Assembly (NCBI GenBank): GCA_016218045.1
Contig: JACRFB010000039.1
Coordinates: 1 to 64,000 of the forward strand
Length of the DNA: 64,000 nucleotides
Direction of reading: 5' to 3'
Source of the DNA: Ignavibacteriota bacterium
GTDB lineage: Bacteria > Bacteroidota > Ignavibacteria > SZUA-365
The notes beneath the pieces are model-generated. The model saw only the letters and a list, made by a program, of their open reading frames with translations, was not told the DNA's origin and made no database searches. Positions 50,899-61,300 of the stretch are shown here, piece by piece; the first letter of the stretch is position 1, and each line of letters begins with the position of its first letter. Made by a program: the position numbers and the translations under genes.

Positions 50899-53724
50899 TT
50901 ACTGGACGATGAAGTCGAAAGTGGCCGAGGATCCCGCGTAGGGGAATGAGCCCGTGCCGCCTGAGCCGCTGGCGCTGCCGGAGAAGGAGATTGTGTACGT
51001 GCCGGCATTGTCGGGAGCGAGAATGCAGGTGAGTGTCGCGGTGTAGGAGCCGGGCGGGAGATTGATGGAGTAGATACGCTGGCCGCCCGCGGGTGTGGAT
51101 CCGAGATTGCCGTAACCCGTGACGGAAAGAGAGAACGAATCGTCGGCAAGCGAGCCGCTGTCCCACACGGTGATGACCACCGTGCCGCCGCCGGAGCAGT
51201 CTTCGTCGATGAGGCCGTTGCCGTTGTTGTCGCGGCCGTCGCCGCAGATTTCGCGGAGTCCGTCGTTCACCGTCGTCGGATCCACGCCGTTCTGCGCGAT
51301 GTCCTCGCCGAGTTTCTCGACATCGTTGAGATCACATCCGTGCGCGCGAAGCTGTTCGGTGCACGCCATGACCTGCTCACCGAGCGATGACGTGCGCTCG
51401 ATTTTTTCCGAGAGCGCGGCCACGATCTGCGGGAGCTGCACGGTTTCGATGTTGTCGATCGCCGCCTTGCGCGCGGCCGCCTGTTTGTCGCTCTCATCCG
51501 GCGGCAGCTCGGGAAACGTGATGCGTGTGCCCCCGATGATTTCGGCCTTGTAACCGAGACCTTCGAGAGAGGCGTCCTTCGGTCCGTAGGGATGCATCAT
51601 CAGCAGGCATTCGATGTTGTGCGGTCCCGCCTCCACTTCCTCGATGTCCACGGATTCGAGTCCCGTCGTCGACAATTCGTTTCCATCGAGGTACCAAAGG
51701 ACACGGACGAAGGTGTAGCCGCCCTCGCCGCATACCATACGCGCGTAGCCGTCGAGCTGCGGTTTGGCCGACTGGAACGAATTGCCGCTGTACACGACCG
51801 ACGCGCGCACGGTCTTGCCCGGCGCGGGTGGTTCGATCGGATCCTTCGGCGCTTTCACACCCTGACGCAGGGCGGTCATACGGATCTGCATGCGGTACTC
51901 GAGTTCCGCCATGCGGCTCACCGCGCGGCTGTAATCCTCAAAGCTGTTTTTCGCCATACGATAGAAATACGCGACCGAAGGATTCTTGCACGGCGGAGCA
52001 TCCTTTGCTCCGATGGCATTTTGAAACGCGGCGACATACTGGCTCACATCGCCCGCGGCACGATCGGCCTCGCCCGCCCGCTGCATGAATTCATCACGCA
52101 GATTCTGAAAGATGGTCAGGTCGTCGGCACCCTCGTTCGGCTTCCTCTCTTCGACCACCTTCGCCGCGACGGATATCCCGATCGCCGAGGCAAGGGACTT
52201 GAACTGTTCACCGTTCTGCGCGCGTGCTTCCTGCCAGGCGGGAATAATCGAATTCAGACATTTCGCCTCGTTGATGGCGACCACGTTCGGTTTGTCGGAC
52301 GATTCCTTCGCGTGTTCGCGGATCTTTGCGGCGAGTTTGTCCTCCTCACAGGCAGCGTAACGCAGGAGCAGCACACCCATGTTTATATCGTCGCCACCCT
52401 TGGTGTCGGCCTTGACCGGATTATCGGGATAGATGCCCGAGAGCATGTCCATACATTCCTGCCGTCCCGCCACAAGGTTGAAGCCCAGCTCCTTCGCGGC
52501 CTCGAGCATCTCGTTGGTCAGAGTGCCGAGAATGGCGATGGCAGCAGGCGACACCGCGAGTCCGAGATTGACGAGCGCCTTTGCGTAATCGCCCTTGCTA
52601 AGGTCGGCGCCCATCTGTATGGCCTGGAAGGTGATGAAGAGGCCGTTCACCACGGTCACGATCTTGTCCACGGGCACCTTCGACAGCGCGTCCATGAGCT
52701 TGGCCGAGGCCTTGCCGCCCTTCTCGAGCATCTCCTCGAGGATCGAGAGTTTGCCGCCCCCCTGGCGTATCATCTCGCAACGCAGCTTGGCGCCCGCGAG
52801 AATGTCCTTCGCCTTGCCGATGTCGCCGGCCTTCAAGGCATCGTCGATGTCGGAGATGTCGATGTTCACGCCCGATTTGTTCTTGAGGATTTGCAATTCC
52901 TTCTTCAGGCGGTCGAGCTGCTTTGTGGCCTTCCGCGGATCACCCGAGCGCAAATCGTCGAAGATTTTGTCGATGAACTGGCTGGAGACGTTTGCCGATC
53001 CTTTCGCCGTGAATTTCACCCCGTTGCCGTCCAGTGATCCGGGATCGACGAAACGGCTGCTCATGGCGCGGCCGGTTTTCGGATCCTTGTAGAACACCCT
53101 GCCGTTTTCCGGACTGAGATTGTCCTGATGAATCCAGCGTGAGGCATCCGGACCGTAGAGTCCTTCCGTCACGTTCTTGAGCCGGTTCGGATCGATGGCG
53201 TCCACTCCGTTTACCGCGCCCGTGGCGATGTCGTCGACTGCCGCGAGATTCGGCACGGAGTTCATCTTCTTAAAACGATCGAGCGCTTCCGCACCGTCCT
53301 TCACATCGTCGATCAGCTCGCGCGGGGGATAGACGTTCATCTTCTCGAGCATCTGGCGCGCCTTGTCGGGCGGGTATTGCGATTTGATCCTGGTGACGAG
53401 ATCCCGCTGCGCTTCCTTCCACTTCTCGAGTACCTGCCGCTCCCATTTTTTTGCGGCGGCAGGATCCGTCGGTTTCGGAGTATCAGGGATGTAATCCAGA
53501 TCCAGATCCGAGGAGCCCGGCTTGAAGGTTTTATGTGTTTCATTGATCCAGGATCCCTTCCCGACAAAGGTGTGCCCCTTCTCCTGCACGACGTTCGAGA
53601 CTATCGCCTCCGCGTGCAGGGGAATGGTGCGGTCTTTCTGGGCTTGCGCGAAGGGGACGATGCACACACTCGCGAAGACGAGAAACGCGGGAAGGGTGAG
53701 TCGAATCGCTGCGCGTGGTGTCAT
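50899..53724 (-). CDS. Large exported protein of unknown function
   Basis: 941 residues. Signal peptide (1-29, PFAQAQ). The middle is alpha-helical with several Lys/Asp-rich stretches and a hydrophobic segment near the centre (about 355-430: VNGLFITFQAIQMGADL; AVSPAAIAILGTL). Near the C-terminus is CGDGRDNNGNGLIDEDC, the metal-binding-type DGxDNNGNGxIDE motif found in secreted proteins, then a beta-rich tail with SGSASGSGGTGSF. No Por-type CTD is evident. GGAG precedes the ATG at 53724; the open frame upstream to 54270 belongs to another gene. It is in a leftward run with the lipoprotein and SH3/barrel genes. Confidence 0.65.
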   Translation of the reverse strand: MTPRAAIRLTLPAFLVFASVCIVPFAQAQKDRTIPLHAEAIVSNVVQEKGHTFVGKGSWINETHKTFKPGSSDLDLDYIPDTPKPTDPAAAKKWERQVLEKWKEAQRDLVTRIKSQYPPDKARQMLEKMNVYPPRELIDDVKDGAEALDRFKKMNSVPNLAAVDDIATGAVNGVDAIDPNRLKNVTEGLYGPDASRWIHQDNLSPENGRVFYKDPKTGRAMSSRFVDPGSLDGNGVKFTAKGSANVSSQFIDKIFDDLRSGDPRKATKQLDRLKKELQILKNKSGVNIDISDIDDALKAGDIGKAKDILAGAKLRCEMIRQGGGKLSILEEMLEKGGKASAKLMDALSKVPVDKIVTVVNGLFITFQAIQMGADLSKGDYAKALVNLGLAVSPAAIAILGTLTNEMLEAAKELGFNLVAGRQECMDMLSGIYPDNPVKADTKGGDDINMGVLLLRYAACEEDKLAAKIREHAKESSDKPNVVAINEAKCLNSIIPAWQEARAQNGEQFKSLASAIGISVAAKVVEERKPNEGADDLTIFQNLRDEFMQRAGEADRAAGDVSQYVAAFQNAIGAKDAPPCKNPSVAYFYRMAKNSFEDYSRAVSRMAELEYRMQIRMTALRQGVKAPKDPIEPPAPGKTVRASVVYSGNSFQSAKPQLDGYARMVCGEGGYTFVRVLWYLDGNELSTTGLESVDIEEVEAGPHNIECLLMMHPYGPKDASLEGLGYKAEIIGGTRITFPELPPDESDKQAAARKAAIDNIETVQLPQIVAALSEKIERTSSLGEQVMACTEQLRAHGCDLNDVEKLGEDIAQNGVDPTTVNDGLREICGDGRDNNGNGLIDEDCSGGGTVVITVWDSGSLADDSFSLSVTGYGNLGSTPAGGQRIYSINLPPGSYTATLTCILAPDNAGTYTISFSGSASGSGGTGSFPYAGSSATFDFIVQ

Positions 53725-53765
53725 GGGATGCTCCGACAAGGTGCCGCGTGGTAGGATGTGCATGT

Positions 53766-54329
53766 TTACTGGTCTGACAGGCGTGTCAGCGAGAACGCGC
53801 CGTTCGATATCGTGATGATGCTGCCGTCGGAGGACGAGCGGAGCAGGCCCGAGAATGTACCCACGACCTGGCCGCCCTTGTCGGCCACCTGCGTGATCAC
53901 ACTGCTGCCCTCGACGGCGGTGTAACTGCGCGCGCTCTGGCCCTGATCGTAGACGTCCAGAAACACGCCCGATGCCGAGAGCACCGCACCCTTCGGATCG
54001 ATCCATGTGTGTGTGCCCGGAGTCGACACAGGCAGGACGACGGTGAACACCACACGTTTCGACGATGTTGCGCCGAAAGTGCCCAGGCAGTCGAGCACCC
54101 CGAGCAGGCGCCCGTTTGCACTGATGCGCCAGATGCCGTGTGTGTTGTCGCGCAGTTCGACTGCGGTGTTCGAGTACGTACCGCCGTTGAGGATAAACGA
54201 CGCGGTGGATTGTGTGCTCGTGCCCGGTGATGTCGCGTCGTCGGAATTGCATGCGCTCGCCACGATACACGCAAAGAGCATGCAGATCATCACCCGTGTG
54301 CGCGGGCCGGCTGCGGAGTTACATGGCAT
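53766..54329 (-). CDS. Probable lipoprotein, unknown function
   Basis: 187 residues. Signal segment MICMLFACIVASAC with a likely lipid-modified Cys, then a Ser/Thr-rich linker and a beta-rich domain. The ATG at 54329 overlaps the end of the upstream gene by 11 bp, indicating co-expression; a second ATG at 54290 is possible but lacks the basic n-region. No family is recognised. Confidence 0.6.
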   Translation of the reverse strand: MPCNSAAGPRTRVMICMLFACIVASACNSDDATSPGTSTQSTASFILNGGTYSNTAVELRDNTHGIWRISANGRLLGVLDCLGTFGATSSKRVVFTVVLPVSTPGTHTWIDPKGAVLSASGVFLDVYDQGQSARSYTAVEGSSVITQVADKGGQVVGTFSGLLRSSSDGSIITISNGAFSLTRLSDQ

Positions 54330-56706
54330 ATCGGAGTCCCACAAGAAGCAGCGTGTCGTCGATCTTGTCGCGGTCGCGCGTGCCGCCCGGCAACTGTATC
54401 TGTATGCGTGTGTCGTTGTCGAGACTGTAGTACTGCGCGCGCCCGAACACGCTCAGCGAGCCGACCACCACCACGTTCGCCTCCGCGCCGAGACGCAGCC
54501 GCATGGGCGAACGTTTGCGCCCGGCGTAGGGATCCTCGATAAAGTGGAAGGCGCGTTCGTACTCGGCCCAGGCGCGGACGTTCACCCGCGACTCGAAACT
54601 CGCCAGAGCGTGCAGACTTACCCCCGTGCGGGCGCTGTTGTTGAGATTGTCCTTGATCGACCGCGTCTTGTTGTTGAGAAACAGCGTCGTGCCGATAAAG
54701 GGACCCGCCTCGATCCGAACCGTGGCAATGGTGATGATGACGCCGGGATTCAGGTACAGGTCGGTGAAATGCTGCGAGAGCGAATCGGCACTCTCGGCCA
54801 GCACATAGCGTGCAACGCCATTGAGCCCGAGGAAGAATGTGCCGGCGGTGTGCCGCGCGTCGGCATTGGCCTGCATGTAGCTGGGATTCAGCGTGCCGTT
54901 GTTCTGTTGGAACAGCAGCAGGGCATCCCACTGCGTGCCGGTTAATTCCCGTGTGTGATGGCCTGCAAACAGCGATGCCTGGCCGTAGGTAAGATTGCTT
55001 GCATCGGGGTGGTAGCGGTAATCGATGCGCGCGCCGTAGTCCGTGATGCCCGTGGCTTTGGACCAACGAAGCTCGAGTCCGGGACGGTGGTAGTTGAGGA
55101 ACGCGCCGTTCGAATCGGCGAGGGTCATGTATCCCTCGTAGGCGGGCCGGATCGAAAAACCGGATTCACTGCGCCAGAGAGCGAAGGCCGTGACCATGTT
55201 GAAATTCAGACCCATGTCCTCGCTGCTCTGATAGCGGTTGAGCATATTCAGCTCGAAGGCCTGTCCATACGGGGCCATGGTGCGCAGACCCGCGTTGAGA
55301 CTCACGGCCGAGAAGTCCTGCGGCTGTGTTTCGGAGAAAGATTTGCCCTGGTACATCGCGCGTGCAAACCAGGCCGGACCCTGTTGCCGCAACTGTTCCC
55401 AGCCCGCTTGGAGATCGATCAGGCCGTAGGTGTTGACGGGAATCTGGTCGTCGTAGCGGAAGAAGTTCACGCGCGCGTTCCACTGATGCGTGCCTTGCGG
55501 CAGCCGCCAGTCGAGTCCCGTATTCAGGCGTGTGAACCGTGTGGTCACGACGTCGTCGGTCCAGTCGAGCCGTCCGCGAAAGTTGCCATACTGCGGTGTA
55601 TTCATCCATGCGGACGCCTGCACCGTCGGTACCGATGATTTGTACTCGTACACGGCCGTTCGTGTGTGGGATCCGATGGCCGCGGAAATATTTCCCCCGT
55701 ACAGCAGTGTTGTGCTGGGAGGCGCCGACTGCGCGCGCGCCACACTCTGGCGGTAATTCTCGAGCGTCCGGCGTCCCGCGTCGGCGATGAAGCGCGCGGC
55801 GTTGCGGTCGGACTCGCTGGGCGCGTGTTCCGCGAGCGCCTCCAGGTCGGCGCAGGCGGTGCCGAGCCGTGACGCATCGGTCTGCAGCCCGCGCAGGAAG
55901 TGTTCACCCGAGGCCGACAATCCGGCCACGTCGCTTCCGTCGTCTCGCTGTGAACGTGTATCGAGTGCCGCCAGACTTGCGCGCAGACGCCGTTCGTCCT
56001 CGACCGCCGCCGCGGAGGCCTTCTTCAATCCCTCGTCATCCAGACGTTCTACCGTCGTGTGCAATTCATCATCGATGCGAGCGGATCTGGCTGCGGAAGC
56101 GGACGCGGATGCGGTCGGGCGTGTGCCGCGCAGCGTCAGCTTCTCGCGTTCCACCCAGCCGGTGAGTCCTTCATACTCGCATTTGATCCAGCGGTCGCTG
56201 CGCTCCACAACAAGCACAACGCCACGTTCCGGCAAGGCCTGCAACACGGGCGCCTGCGAGCCGGGGTACGAACGCATCTGCGCTCCGCTCTGTGTCACCA
56301 GGGCCTCGAGCAGCAGCGCGCCGTCTAGTCCGGTGTTCATGGCCACGGGCTGCACCTCCGCGAGATCAGGAACCGGCTGATCCACGTACGGATCGAATCT
56401 AGCCCTGCCTGCCTCTGCAGCGGGTGTGCTGCCCGGCACTTCGCCGGAGGCGGACATGTCGAGGCGCGACGATTCGAGCCAGCCGGTGTTTTTCCCCGCG
56501 CGGACCCGGCTCCATTCGGCTTTTTGTTCCAGCACCGAGACTTCGCCGCCTTTTTTCAACGTGGCGACAATCCGTGCCTTGGCCGATGGCTGAGCCCGCA
56601 GTTTGACATTCTCGGCATTCACCTTCGCCGGTCTTTCCGCATCCTGTGCCAGGAGTGTCGGAATGAAGGTGCAGAGACAGACTGCAAGGAGAAGATAGGT
56701 GCGCAT
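54319..56706 (-). CDS. SH3-domain and outer-membrane-barrel protein
   Basis: 795 residues. Signal peptide (1-21), two bacterial SH3 domains (about 30-85, VKLRAQPSAKARIVATLKKG; about 140-190, QMRSYPGSQAPVLQALPERG), a helical linker (about 205-315) and a beta-barrel-like C-terminus of about 460 residues ending YAM. SH3 domains may bind peptidoglycan, so the protein could link the wall to the outer membrane. The first gene of the leftward trio; promoter at 56799-56829, GAGG before the ATG. Confidence 0.65.
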   Translation of the reverse strand: MRTYLLLAVCLCTFIPTLLAQDAERPAKVNAENVKLRAQPSAKARIVATLKKGGEVSVLEQKAEWSRVRAGKNTGWLESSRLDMSASGEVPGSTPAAEAGRARFDPYVDQPVPDLAEVQPVAMNTGLDGALLLEALVTQSGAQMRSYPGSQAPVLQALPERGVVLVVERSDRWIKCEYEGLTGWVEREKLTLRGTRPTASASASAARSARIDDELHTTVERLDDEGLKKASAAAVEDERRLRASLAALDTRSQRDDGSDVAGLSASGEHFLRGLQTDASRLGTACADLEALAEHAPSESDRNAARFIADAGRRTLENYRQSVARAQSAPPSTTLLYGGNISAAIGSHTRTAVYEYKSSVPTVQASAWMNTPQYGNFRGRLDWTDDVVTTRFTRLNTGLDWRLPQGTHQWNARVNFFRYDDQIPVNTYGLIDLQAGWEQLRQQGPAWFARAMYQGKSFSETQPQDFSAVSLNAGLRTMAPYGQAFELNMLNRYQSSEDMGLNFNMVTAFALWRSESGFSIRPAYEGYMTLADSNGAFLNYHRPGLELRWSKATGITDYGARIDYRYHPDASNLTYGQASLFAGHHTRELTGTQWDALLLFQQNNGTLNPSYMQANADARHTAGTFFLGLNGVARYVLAESADSLSQHFTDLYLNPGVIITIATVRIEAGPFIGTTLFLNNKTRSIKDNLNNSARTGVSLHALASFESRVNVRAWAEYERAFHFIEDPYAGRKRSPMRLRLGAEANVVVVGSLSVFGRAQYYSLDNDTRIQIQLPGGTRDRDKIDDTLLLVGLRYAM

Positions 56707-56798
56707 ACGAACCTCGTGGCAGGTGCAACGCAAACGATACTCGCGCCCCGGCGGGGCATGAGGCCGAATAGATAAACCCGTAAGAGAAATGCCAAAGA

Positions 56799-56829
56799 TG
56801 AAGATAAGAGTATCTTAATATGATGTCAA
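56799..56829 (-). promoter_or_regulatory. Predicted promoter of the SH3/barrel trio
   Basis: Leftward TTGACA (56829-56824), 17 bases, TATCTT (56806-56801); equally TTG-N20-TATCTTCA. Good match to both consensus forms. The leader is about 90 bases. Confidence 0.6.
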
Positions 56830-56973
56830 GAGCGTCCGCCGCTTTCGCAGTGGACTTGCCGGCATTATTCTTATGTGCCCTAAGGGGACGTGACGGCGAT
56901 CGGCGGCCGAATCGGAAATGGGCGCGATTTTCGTATCTTCCATGATTGTTTGATGTTCAATTCGAGGAAAATC

Positions 56974-57495
56974 ATGAGCACCCCCGAGACAGAGATCATC
57001 CGCCACCCCGCCAACGCCGTGTTCGCACTGATGGAAGACCGCGAGTTCCGCTACTCCATCATCCGCCCCGCGCTGGAGAAGGATAAAGACGCGCTCTGCC
57101 GCATGTCGACCGGCAAACACCAGTTGAAGGGCTTCCGCTACCTCAACCGGGCGCCGAATGTTATGATCGTGCCCGTGTTGTCGGACGAAGCCAATCTTTC
57201 GGCCGATCTCGCGCGCGCACTCCTGGAACGTTGGTTCGAGGATCAGGACGTGCTCAAGGGACTCGTCGCCGCAAAACTGCAATTGCTCGGATACGAGCCG
57301 GTGGAAAAACCTTTCGACGAGCGCGGCGAGATCGGCTGGAACACGATGTCGGAAGAACACGCGGAGGAGCAGTTCGAAGGCACCTTCCTACCGGATCAGG
57401 ACAAGAATCATGTGATGCTCATGTCGCTGCTGCTCGGCTGGTTCGGTCATGAGCAGGGCGAAGAGACCGACGCGGACGACGAAACCGCCGACTAA
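56974..57495 (+). CDS. Conserved-looking cytosolic protein, unknown function
   Basis: 173 residues, soluble and acidic, ending in an Asp/Glu-rich tail (EETDADDETAD). No signal peptide, helix or motif I know. GAGG lies seven bases before the ATG at 56974, and codon use matches the neighbours, so it is very likely real. It precedes the glycosyltransferase gene by about 70 bp. Confidence 0.65.
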   Translation: MSTPETEIIRHPANAVFALMEDREFRYSIIRPALEKDKDALCRMSTGKHQLKGFRYLNRAPNVMIVPVLSDEANLSADLARALLERWFEDQDVLKGLVAAKLQLLGYEPVEKPFDERGEIGWNTMSEEHAEEQFEGTFLPDQDKNHVMLMSLLLGWFGHEQGEETDADDETAD

Positions 57496-57568
57496 ACGCA
57501 CACGTATTTCGGCCGGTCTGTGTACCGCCGAACGCCCCCGTCTTTCCCCCCCATCCGCACGAGGCGCG

Positions 57569-58357
57569 ATGAACTCCCGGGATGTGGACCCCTCGCCGGC
57601 CGCGGCGCATCTGTGCGGCGTCCGGCTCGACCTGCTTGAGCAGGCCGCAATTCTCGAGCGCGTGGCAGCGGCGATCGCGACACGGACGCGTTGTGTTATC
57701 GCGGGTCCGCATTTTTCCATCCTGCTGCAGGCACAGGACGATGACGCGCTCCGCGTGACACTCAATAGCTGCGACATCGTGCATCCCGACGGGATAGGCA
57801 GTGTGCTCGGGCTCAGGATCGGGGCGGGTGTCGCCGCCCGCCGGGTCAACGGTACGGATCTCTATGTCGCGATGCTGCGGTCTTTCCCACCCACGGATGT
57901 GCGGTATTATTTCCTGGGAGGCGACGACGAGACGCAGCGCCGTCTTCGCGCATCATTGAGGGAAAAATGGAGCCAATTATCCTCTGAACGCATACACGGC
58001 GCCGCGGGTCTTCTGCGCCTCGACGATGCAGGTCCGGCAGACGCCGTGAATGCAGCCTCTCCCGACGTGCTGTTTGTCGGACTCGGCTCGCCGCTGCAAT
58101 TTCAATGGATAGAGCGTTGGCGCGATGTGCTGCATGTGCCGGTGATTGTGGCGGTGGGAGCGGGACTCGAATTCCTGTCCGGTCGCAGAGCCCGTGCCCC
58201 GCGTCTCATGCGCGCGCTTGGCCTCGAGTGGCTGCACCGCCTCCTGCTCGAACCACGCAGACTGTGGCGCCGTTATCTGCTCGGCATTCCGCGTTTTCTC
58301 GTCCGCATTCTGCGTGAACGGGCGCGCCGGAAAAACCGACGCGCCCGCTACGAGTAA
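57569..58357 (+). CDS. WecG/TagA/CpsF-family glycosyltransferase
   Basis: 262 residues. Family motifs are clear: HPDGIGSVLGLRIGAG with RVNGTDLY, the sugar-nucleotide segment LFVGLGSPLQFQWIERWRD, and the C-terminal GLEFLSGRRARAPRLMRALG and LEWLHRLLLEPRRLWRRYL. Such enzymes add a UDP-linked N-acetylmannosamine-type sugar to a lipid-linked acceptor, building surface polymers. It fits the flippase elsewhere in the window as part of surface glycan assembly. The ATG at 57569 has GAGG upstream. Confidence 0.88.
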   Translation: MNSRDVDPSPAAAHLCGVRLDLLEQAAILERVAAAIATRTRCVIAGPHFSILLQAQDDDALRVTLNSCDIVHPDGIGSVLGLRIGAGVAARRVNGTDLYVAMLRSFPPTDVRYYFLGGDDETQRRLRASLREKWSQLSSERIHGAAGLLRLDDAGPADAVNAASPDVLFVGLGSPLQFQWIERWRDVLHVPVIVAVGAGLEFLSGRRARAPRLMRALGLEWLHRLLLEPRRLWRRYLLGIPRFLVRILRERARRKNRRARYE

Positions 58358-58372
58358 GTTCCGCGATACGTC

Positions 58373-61300
58373 TTAGCGCGCGAGTACCATCACGCGTGAG
58401 AGTACGAGGTCGCGTGTGCGCAGACGGCACGCGTATACGCCCGAGGGGAGACCTTCGGCCTTCCACTCCACCAGATACCTGCCCGGAGCCCTCTCGCCGC
58501 TGACGAGCGTGCGTAACACGGCGCCTGAGACGTCCACAATCTCGAGACGCAGATCGGTCGTGCGCTCGATGCCGTAGACGATGGTGGTGCTGCCCGTGAA
58601 CGGGTTCGGGTAATTCTGGTCGAGCGTTGCGCGCAGCGGCAGCGCGGCGGGCAGCCGCGCTTCGACCGTGCCCGTACACGCGAGCAGCAGCGAATCCGCG
58701 CCGGTCGTGTGTATCGCGTCGCGGCTTTCCCAGCCGATGCGGAAATCGGCGTGTGCAATCGCCGTGTTGTCGAAACAGACTGCGCAACTGTCGAGCTGCG
58801 CGCCCGGCGCCAGGCCCGCTCCGCTTGCCGTCCATGAAACGACAAGCGGCGTTGAGGCGGGCAGCCAGCCGGCGGGTGTGCCTGTGTGTGACGTCATGAT
58901 ACGCACGCCCGCCGTAAGTGTGCGCACCTCGAGGGCGGTGACGGCCGAGAGGGGTGTATGCCTGTTGAGCAGCATCAGTCGTCCGCAGCACGGCCGTGCC
59001 GTGTCGGGTACAAACACGAGAGTATCGGATAGTTCGATCTTTTTCTCGCACTCCACGACCATCGAATCGCAGCAGGGATCACCTCCCGCGGAGGTGGTAC
59101 ACCATTGGAGGGCGATGCGTGTTGCGCCGGGTGGCGGCGCCAGCGTGAGCGCGAATCCGGTTTGCCCCGTGTTGCCAGTAATGCCGCCGCGGTTGTGCCG
59201 GAACACGACATGCGAGCCGTCCTGCGCCGTGATCGTCCAATCCCCCGGTGCCGACGCCTGCACGAGCGTGGCGCCCGGTGTGGTGATGCGCGCCACGGCG
59301 CCGTCGACGAGTGCGGCGGGCTGCCTCAGGTTCATGAAACTCGTCACGAATCTGCAGGCGGTGGCTGTGGGCAACACGCCGAGTGAATCACAGCGCCGTT
59401 CGATGCGTGTACAGAAAAGGATTGAATCGGCGCAGTCGAGAACGGTGTTTCCGAACATTGTGCACCAGCGGAAGGACACGCGGTCGTCCGCACCGGGCAG
59501 GAACGATACGGCGAGATTGCCGGCGCCCTGTCCGTTCGGTATCCCACCGCCGGTGTGGCGGAAGATGACGCGTGTGGGCAGGAGGGAATCGACCACCCAT
59601 CCGAAGACGGGAGACGCGGCGAGTATCGTATCGCCCGCCGATAGAACTGTGACGCTGAGCCGGTCGACACGCGAGACGGGTGTATGCCGGTTTTCGAAAC
59701 CGAACCGTGTTTCACATGCCGAGGCGTCGACAAGACAGTTCAGGCGGTCGTGCAGTTTCACGAATGGCGCACATTGCAGGGTGACGGTGTCGGGACACAC
59801 GTCCGTGGTCCCCAACCGGGTGCAGCGCTCGAGACGTACGGGACTGTTCGCCGCGGGAGGTGTGAGCGTAAAGCGGAAATCGCCGGCGCTGCCACCATTC
59901 GCGATCGCTGAAGCGGCATGAAACTCGACCGTGGTCGAAGTGCTTGAGGTCACGGTCCACCCCGCGGGAGGCGTGATGCCCGCGAACGAGGCGCCGGCCG
60001 TGAGCAGACGGAGGCGGTAGCCGTCTACATCGGAGACGGGTGTGTGCGCGTTATTGAATCCCGTCGTGTAGTCGCAATCGATCAGCTTGGAGTCAAAGTA
60101 CTCGTCACACGTCGGTTTCGGCGGCGGCAGGCAGGCAAGATCGAATTGGCCGCTGCAGAGTACCGCGCCTCCGGCGTAACTTTCCCAGGCCATACGCACC
60201 GGACCCGTCGCCGCGGCGGCGTCGACCACGCAGGGGAAGCTTCGTGTTGCGCCCGAGGCCAGCGGGCTGGCGGTGAGATCGAACACGTTTGTGTCGGCGC
60301 GTGTTGATCCCCCTCCGAGAAGAAACACGGCTCCGGGGGTGAGCAGCCGCAGGCGCAGCGCGTGCAGCGGACCCGACGGCGTATGCAGATTGTCGAGACG
60401 GAAATCGAAGGTACAGCGCGCAGCGGTCTGAGACTCGTTCACCAGCGAAGCGCTGTCGCACATGGGCGCCTCGCGGCTGCAGATCAGCCTGAGTGTGTCG
60501 CGTGTCACGAGTGTACCGCCGTCCCAACTGCTCCATTCCACCGCGACGGGACTCGCCCCCGAAGGCGGCCGCAGCCGCGTGATGAAGGGCTCCAGCAATC
60601 CGGCCGTGGCGAGTTCCATGCCCGCCGTGGCAGCGTATCGCGCACGTGTGGCCGAGAGCAGCGTACCGTTCCATCCCGCGATCGTCGGACATGTGACTTC
60701 GGCCCATTCATATCCCGGCGTAAGGATCGACAGCTCGAAACCCGAGAGAGGACGTTTTGCACCATTGCGGTTCTTTAATGTCCATTCATAGGTGCAGGTT
60801 TTTCGGTCGCTGATCCCCGTGTTAACGGAGACCGAGTCGGGTCCGATACACGCGGTGGTGAGCGGCCACGATCCGCTCGCCAGAACGGTGCCGCTGTTCT
60901 GCGTTTTCCACGTGGCGTCCACCGCCCCTGTCTCGCCGTCGAAACACAGACCGAAGCCTCCGAGTGTTGCGCCCGGATTCACCCCTCCCGGTGAGCTGTA
61001 TTTCAGCAGGCGCGGATTGAGAAGCGTGGCCGTCCATCCGGGGGGCGCGGTCGCGCCGCTCTGTATTGTCGCGCCGGGTGCGACCTCGATGAGCAATTCG
61101 TTGATCACTTTCCCCGCGATGTTCCCGTTCTTCACCGACATGGTGTAACAGCACGGTGTGTTTTGCTGGATGGTGACCTCGTCGCGCATGGCCGAGAGTC
61201 CCGGATAATCTACACCATAGCGTAGCGACCGGGCGATTTCCTGAGGGTGCTGGTATTGCCAGACCACGTTCCCAGCCGCGCTGACTTCGAACAGATACCC

